Assembly (NCBI GenBank): GCA_021737115.1
Contig: JAIPER010000031.1
Location: forward strand, 1-16,217
Origin: Desulfohalobiaceae bacterium
GTDB lineage: Bacteria; Desulfobacterota; Desulfovibrionia; Desulfovibrionales; Desulfothermaceae
Length of the DNA stretch: 16,217 nt
Reading direction: 5' to 3'
Shown: positions 14,260 to 16,217 of the stretch, piece by piece
How positions within the stretch are numbered: the stretch's first letter is position 1
How the letters are laid out: each line of letters opens with the position of its first letter
Translations under genes and position numbers: made by a program
Notes under the pieces: model-generated
What the model was told of the DNA's origin: nothing
The model's database searches: none
Seen by the model: only the letters and a program-made list of their open reading frames with translations

Positions 14260-14361
14260 ATACTTACAGTTCGTCATAAATTGAGTTTGCGGATTTAGAA
14301 GATAATGGGAGCTGATGACTTACATTTTGCAGTTTTTGCAATTTATTCCTCCTGTAAGTAT
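14260..14361 (-). promoter_or_regulatory. Inverted-repeat leader element before glcF
   Basis: Read on the minus strand, ATACTTACAG (14361-14352) and CTGTAAGTAT (14269-14260) form a perfect 10-bp inverted repeat enclosing 82 nt; the second arm ends four bases before the glcF ATG. AGGAGGAATAAATTGCAAAA lies just inside the first arm. The layout, length (102 versus 100 nt) and inner motif match the element before dctQ, while the arm sequences differ by compensated changes. Confidence 0.7.
14264..14341 (-). CDS. Possible 25-codon leader peptide before glcF
   Basis: The only good Shine-Dalgarno in this leader (AGGAGG, 14353-14348) is placed 6 nt before a TTG at 14341. From there 25 codons run to a TAA that lies inside the 3' arm of the inverted repeat, 8 nt before the glcF ATG. 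The peptide would begin MQKLQNVSHQ and end IYDEL. Stopping this close to the next start would allow re-initiation (translational coupling), which could explain the missing Shine-Dalgarno of glcF. No similarity is recognised. Confidence 0.35.
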   Translation of the reverse strand: MQKLQNVSHQLPLSSKSANSIYDEL

Positions 14362-14405
14362 CTATTATATTTAATACTCTTGTTTGGAGGGGTCATTTTG
14401 CTCTG

Positions 14406-14419
14406 CATAAAATTTTATG
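14406..14419. promoter_or_regulatory. Perfect 14-bp AT-rich palindrome
   Basis: CATAAAATTTTATG is self-complementary along its whole length. It lies between the glcD stem-loop and the glcF leader element. It could be an operator half-site pair or a chance AT-rich palindrome. Confidence 0.3.
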
Positions 14420-14422
14420 TAT

Positions 14423-14470
14423 ATCCAGTTTGGCCTGTGGGTCGTCTTAAACCCAAAGGCCAAACTGGAT
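14423..14470 (-). terminator. Long stem-loop directly after glcD
   Basis: Twenty-base arms (14423-14442 and 14451-14470) pair with one mismatch around an 8-nt loop, starting 2 nt after the glcD stop codon. In transcript sense the stem begins ATCCAGTTTGGCC and ends GGCCAAACTGGAT, then ATACAT. The downstream side lacks a strong U run, so it may be an attenuating or stabilising structure rather than a full terminator. Confidence 0.7.
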
Positions 14471-14471
14471 T

Positions 14472-15851
14472 TTAAAACATCTTGCCAGGATTTAAGATGT
14501 TGTTCGGGTCGACTCCCTTTTTTAAGGCCCGGGAATAGGCAAGGCTGGCCCGTCCCACTTCCTGTTCCATGAAGCGGGCCTTGGCCAGGCCGATGCCGTG
14601 TTCTCCGGACAGGGTCCCGTCCAGGGAAAGGGCTTTGGCAAAGATTTCAGCGATGGCCTTCTCCACCCGTTCGAATTCCTGTTTGTCCCTGCGGTCGGTA
14701 ACGATGGTCGGGTGCAGGTTCCCGTCTCCGGCGTGGCCGAAAGTGCCGATGGTCAGATCGTACTTGTCGCCGATGGCTTTGATCCCTTTGACCATCTCCG
14801 GAATCCTGCTCCTGGGAACGGTTGCGTCTTCCAGGATCGTGGTCGGTTTGAGACGGGCCAGGGCAGGGAGGGCGTCCCGTCTGGCCTGCCAGATGTTGGC
14901 CTTTTCCCTGGCCGAATCGGCGATTCTGGTTTCCACCGCACCTATTTTACTGCAAATATCCTGGATTTTTCGGGCTTCTTCCCTGACTTCTTCAGGGTGC
15001 CCGTCGACTTCAATGAGCAACAGGGCTTCGGCCTCTGTCGGCAGCCCGGCCCTTCGGAAGTCCTCCACGGTTTTAATGGTGAAATTGTCCAAAAATTCCA
15101 GGGTGCAGGGAATGATTTTTTCGGCAATGATGGCGGACACTGTTTCCGAACCCTTATCCAGGGAATCGAACACGGCCAACAGGGCCCGACTGGCTTTTGG
15201 CGGAGGAATGAGTTTCAGGATGATTTCGTTCATGACCCCCAGAGTGCCTTCGGAGCCGGCCATGAGTCCGGTCAGATTGAGGCCGGTGGCGCATTTGATT
15301 GTCCTGGAACCGGAATGAATGAGTTCACCGTTGACATCAAAGAAGGTGACGCCCTGGAGGTAATCCTTGGTTACCCCGTATTTCAGACCCCGGAGTCCTC
15401 CCGCGTTTTCCGCCACATTCCCGCCGAGGGTGGAGACCGTCTGACTGCCCGGATCCGGAGGATAAAACAGGTCTTGCTGCGCAACCTGTGCGGCAAAATC
15501 AGCGGTGATCACCCCTGGCTGAACCCGGGCATACAGATCCCGGGTGTTGATTTCCAGGATCTTGTTCAGCCTCCTGGTCAGGACGACCACCGAGTCTTGA
15601 GCCGCAGGCACGGTCCCCCCGCTCAGGTTGGTCCCTGAACCGCGGACATTGAGCGGGGTCCGGTTCTCATTGCACAGTTTGACGATCCGGCCGAGTTCCT
15701 GGCTGTTGCCCGGGCTTAAGACCGCTCCCGGGACCACGGGATCAAGGACAGCGGCATCATAGGAATAGACATGCAGGTCACTCGGCTCGATCAGGACGTT
15801 GTCCTGTCCCAGGGCCTTGATGAACTCCTGGATGAGTCCTTTACTGATCAT
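14472..15851 (-). CDS. glcD: FAD-linked glycolate oxidase / D-lactate dehydrogenase catalytic subunit (GlcD-like)
   Basis: Flavoprotein oxidising a D-2-hydroxyacid (D-lactate or glycolate) to the 2-oxoacid. The protein is 459 residues, normal length. The FAD-binding (PCMH-type) domain covers about 40-220, with LNVRGSGTNLSGGTVP, RVQPGVITADF, YPPDPGSQTVSTLGGNVAENAGG and GLMAGSEGTLGVMNEI. The C-terminal FAD-oxidase domain includes GTFGHAGDGNLHP, with the metal- and substrate-binding histidines, and the closing LSGEHGIGLAKARFM followed by DPNNILNPGKMF. All these motifs are canonical. GGAGG lies 6 nt before the ATG at 15851, so the start is secure. In several sulfate reducers a GlcD-type subunit beside a CCG Fe-S protein and a lactate carrier acts as D-lactate dehydrogenase; that is the favoured reading here, with glycolate as the alternative. 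A MITE-like element lies 49 bp upstream. Confidence 0.94.
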   Translation of the reverse strand: MISKGLIQEFIKALGQDNVLIEPSDLHVYSYDAAVLDPVVPGAVLSPGNSQELGRIVKLCNENRTPLNVRGSGTNLSGGTVPAAQDSVVVLTRRLNKILEINTRDLYARVQPGVITADFAAQVAQQDLFYPPDPGSQTVSTLGGNVAENAGGLRGLKYGVTKDYLQGVTFFDVNGELIHSGSRTIKCATGLNLTGLMAGSEGTLGVMNEIILKLIPPPKASRALLAVFDSLDKGSETVSAIIAEKIIPCTLEFLDNFTIKTVEDFRRAGLPTEAEALLLIEVDGHPEEVREEARKIQDICSKIGAVETRIADSAREKANIWQARRDALPALARLKPTTILEDATVPRSRIPEMVKGIKAIGDKYDLTIGTFGHAGDGNLHPTIVTDRRDKQEFERVEKAIAEIFAKALSLDGTLSGEHGIGLAKARFMEQEVGRASLAYSRALKKGVDPNNILNPGKMF

Positions 15852-15899
15852 AAGTCTCCTCCCGGGGCGTGAGCCTGATCCGGTTTTCGAGCAAAGATA

Positions 15900-15990
15900 T
15901 ACTGATCCAACTTAGCTTTTTTTTATGAAATTTGGGCATAGAACCTTGGAGTCTCCAGTCTTTGTTGTAAAAACCAAAATTGGCTCAGTA
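15900..15990. repeat. MITE-like element, family TACTGATCCAA, copy 3
   Basis: Ends TACTGATCCAA and TTGGCTCAGTA (one mismatch), with an interior closely matching copy 2 (CTTAGCTTTTTT, AAATTTGGG, CCAGTCTTTGTTGTAAAAAC). It lies upstream of glcD in the same orientation, relative to the gene, as the copies before dctQ and the nuclease-like gene. The flanking TA dinucleotides are kept. Confidence 0.83.
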
Positions 15991-16085
15991 TAATCGCAAC
16001 TTCAGACTTCGTAACAGCGTCTTGACTCTTAATCGTAAATTTTTAAAATAATTGATAATATTTTAAATTACTTCAAAGTTGGACA

Positions 16086-16217
16086 TAATATCGAAATTCG
16101 AAGCACGAAATTCGAAACAAACTTCAAATGACAAAAATTCAAAATTCAAAACTAAGAAAAAAGAATAGACAACCAATTGCTTTTATTCTGCGTTTTCTGG
16201 ATCTTAGTTTTTGTCAT
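16086..16217. repeat. AT-rich repeat with inverted ends, cut by window edge
   Basis: A GAAATTCGAAGCACGAAATT-type lead-in is followed by ATGACAAAAA (16128-16137), whose exact inverse TTTTTGTCAT ends the window (16208-16217). The CAAATGACAAA core is shared with the element at 12672-12846. No gene is seen from 15991 to the window end. Confidence 0.55.

Noticed and set aside
14253..14353. Long-range juxtaposition of the AGGAGG with the glcF ATG by the stem, as a split ribosome-binding site
   Set aside because: The Shine-Dalgarno lies inside the loop side of the stem and the ATG outside it, so a 10-bp helix would separate rather than join them.
14260..14361. Reading the glcF/dctQ leader elements simply as recent MITE copies
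   Set aside because: The arms differ between copies by compensated changes and the interiors diverge except near the 5' arm, and no target-site duplication is seen; not excluded, but a conserved structure fits better.
14598..15638. Plus-strand frame of 346 codons
   Set aside because: Antisense to glcD; low-complexity composition and no family resemblance.

Overview
The window looks like part of a chromosome from an anaerobic, probably sulfate-reducing, Desulfobacterota-type bacterium. This is an inference from gene content (a two-gene GlcD/GlcF-type 2-hydroxyacid dehydrogenase beside a TRAP transporter, and a cyclic-2,3-diphosphoglycerate-synthetase-family GTPase beside carbamate kinase) and from intergenic DNA crowded with short AT-rich and palindromic repeats. 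No rRNA, tRNA, CRISPR array, transposase or phage gene was seen.

Left part (1-3937): a carbamate kinase gene (minus, running off the left edge) is divergent from a P-loop protein of the cyclic 2,3-diphosphoglycerate synthetase family (plus). Then come copy A of a 102-bp repeat, a D-2-hydroxyacid dehydrogenase (minus) and a small exported DUF3617 protein (plus). Middle part (3938-9285): about 740 bp of repeat-rich DNA, an endonuclease/exonuclease/phosphatase-family protein (minus, TTG start), a cyclophilin-type prolyl isomerase (plus), copy B of the 102-bp repeat, and a large membrane-bound hybrid histidine kinase with a C-terminal receiver (plus), closed by a terminator shared with the convergent TRAP genes.

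Right part (9286-15851), all minus strand, transcribed glcD, glcF, dctP, dctQ, dctM. A FAD subunit and an Fe-S/CCG subunit together resemble D-lactate dehydrogenase or glycolate oxidase, and the TRAP transporter would import a small carboxylate. The proposed logic is uptake of a 2-hydroxyacid by DctPQM followed by its oxidation by GlcD-GlcF, with electrons leaving through the Fe-S subunit. The D-2-hydroxyacid dehydrogenase at 2378-3325 could interconvert related 2-oxo and 2-hydroxy acids, but it is about 6 kb away and the link is speculative.

The most striking signal is between genes. The gaps glcD-glcF and dctP-dctQ have the same layout: a long stem-loop directly after the stop codon, with an outer stem shared between the two sites, then a roughly 100-nt element bounded by perfect 10-bp inverted repeats that ends 2-4 nt before the next start codon. 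The inverted-repeat arms differ between the two copies at three pairs, all compensated. A looser relative lies before carbamate kinase. None of the three downstream genes has a well-placed Shine-Dalgarno, so this may be an undescribed structured leader controlling translation. Superimposed are two MITE-like families (about 90 bp with 11-bp terminal inverted repeats, three copies; 102 bp, two copies) and several other dispersed palindromes.
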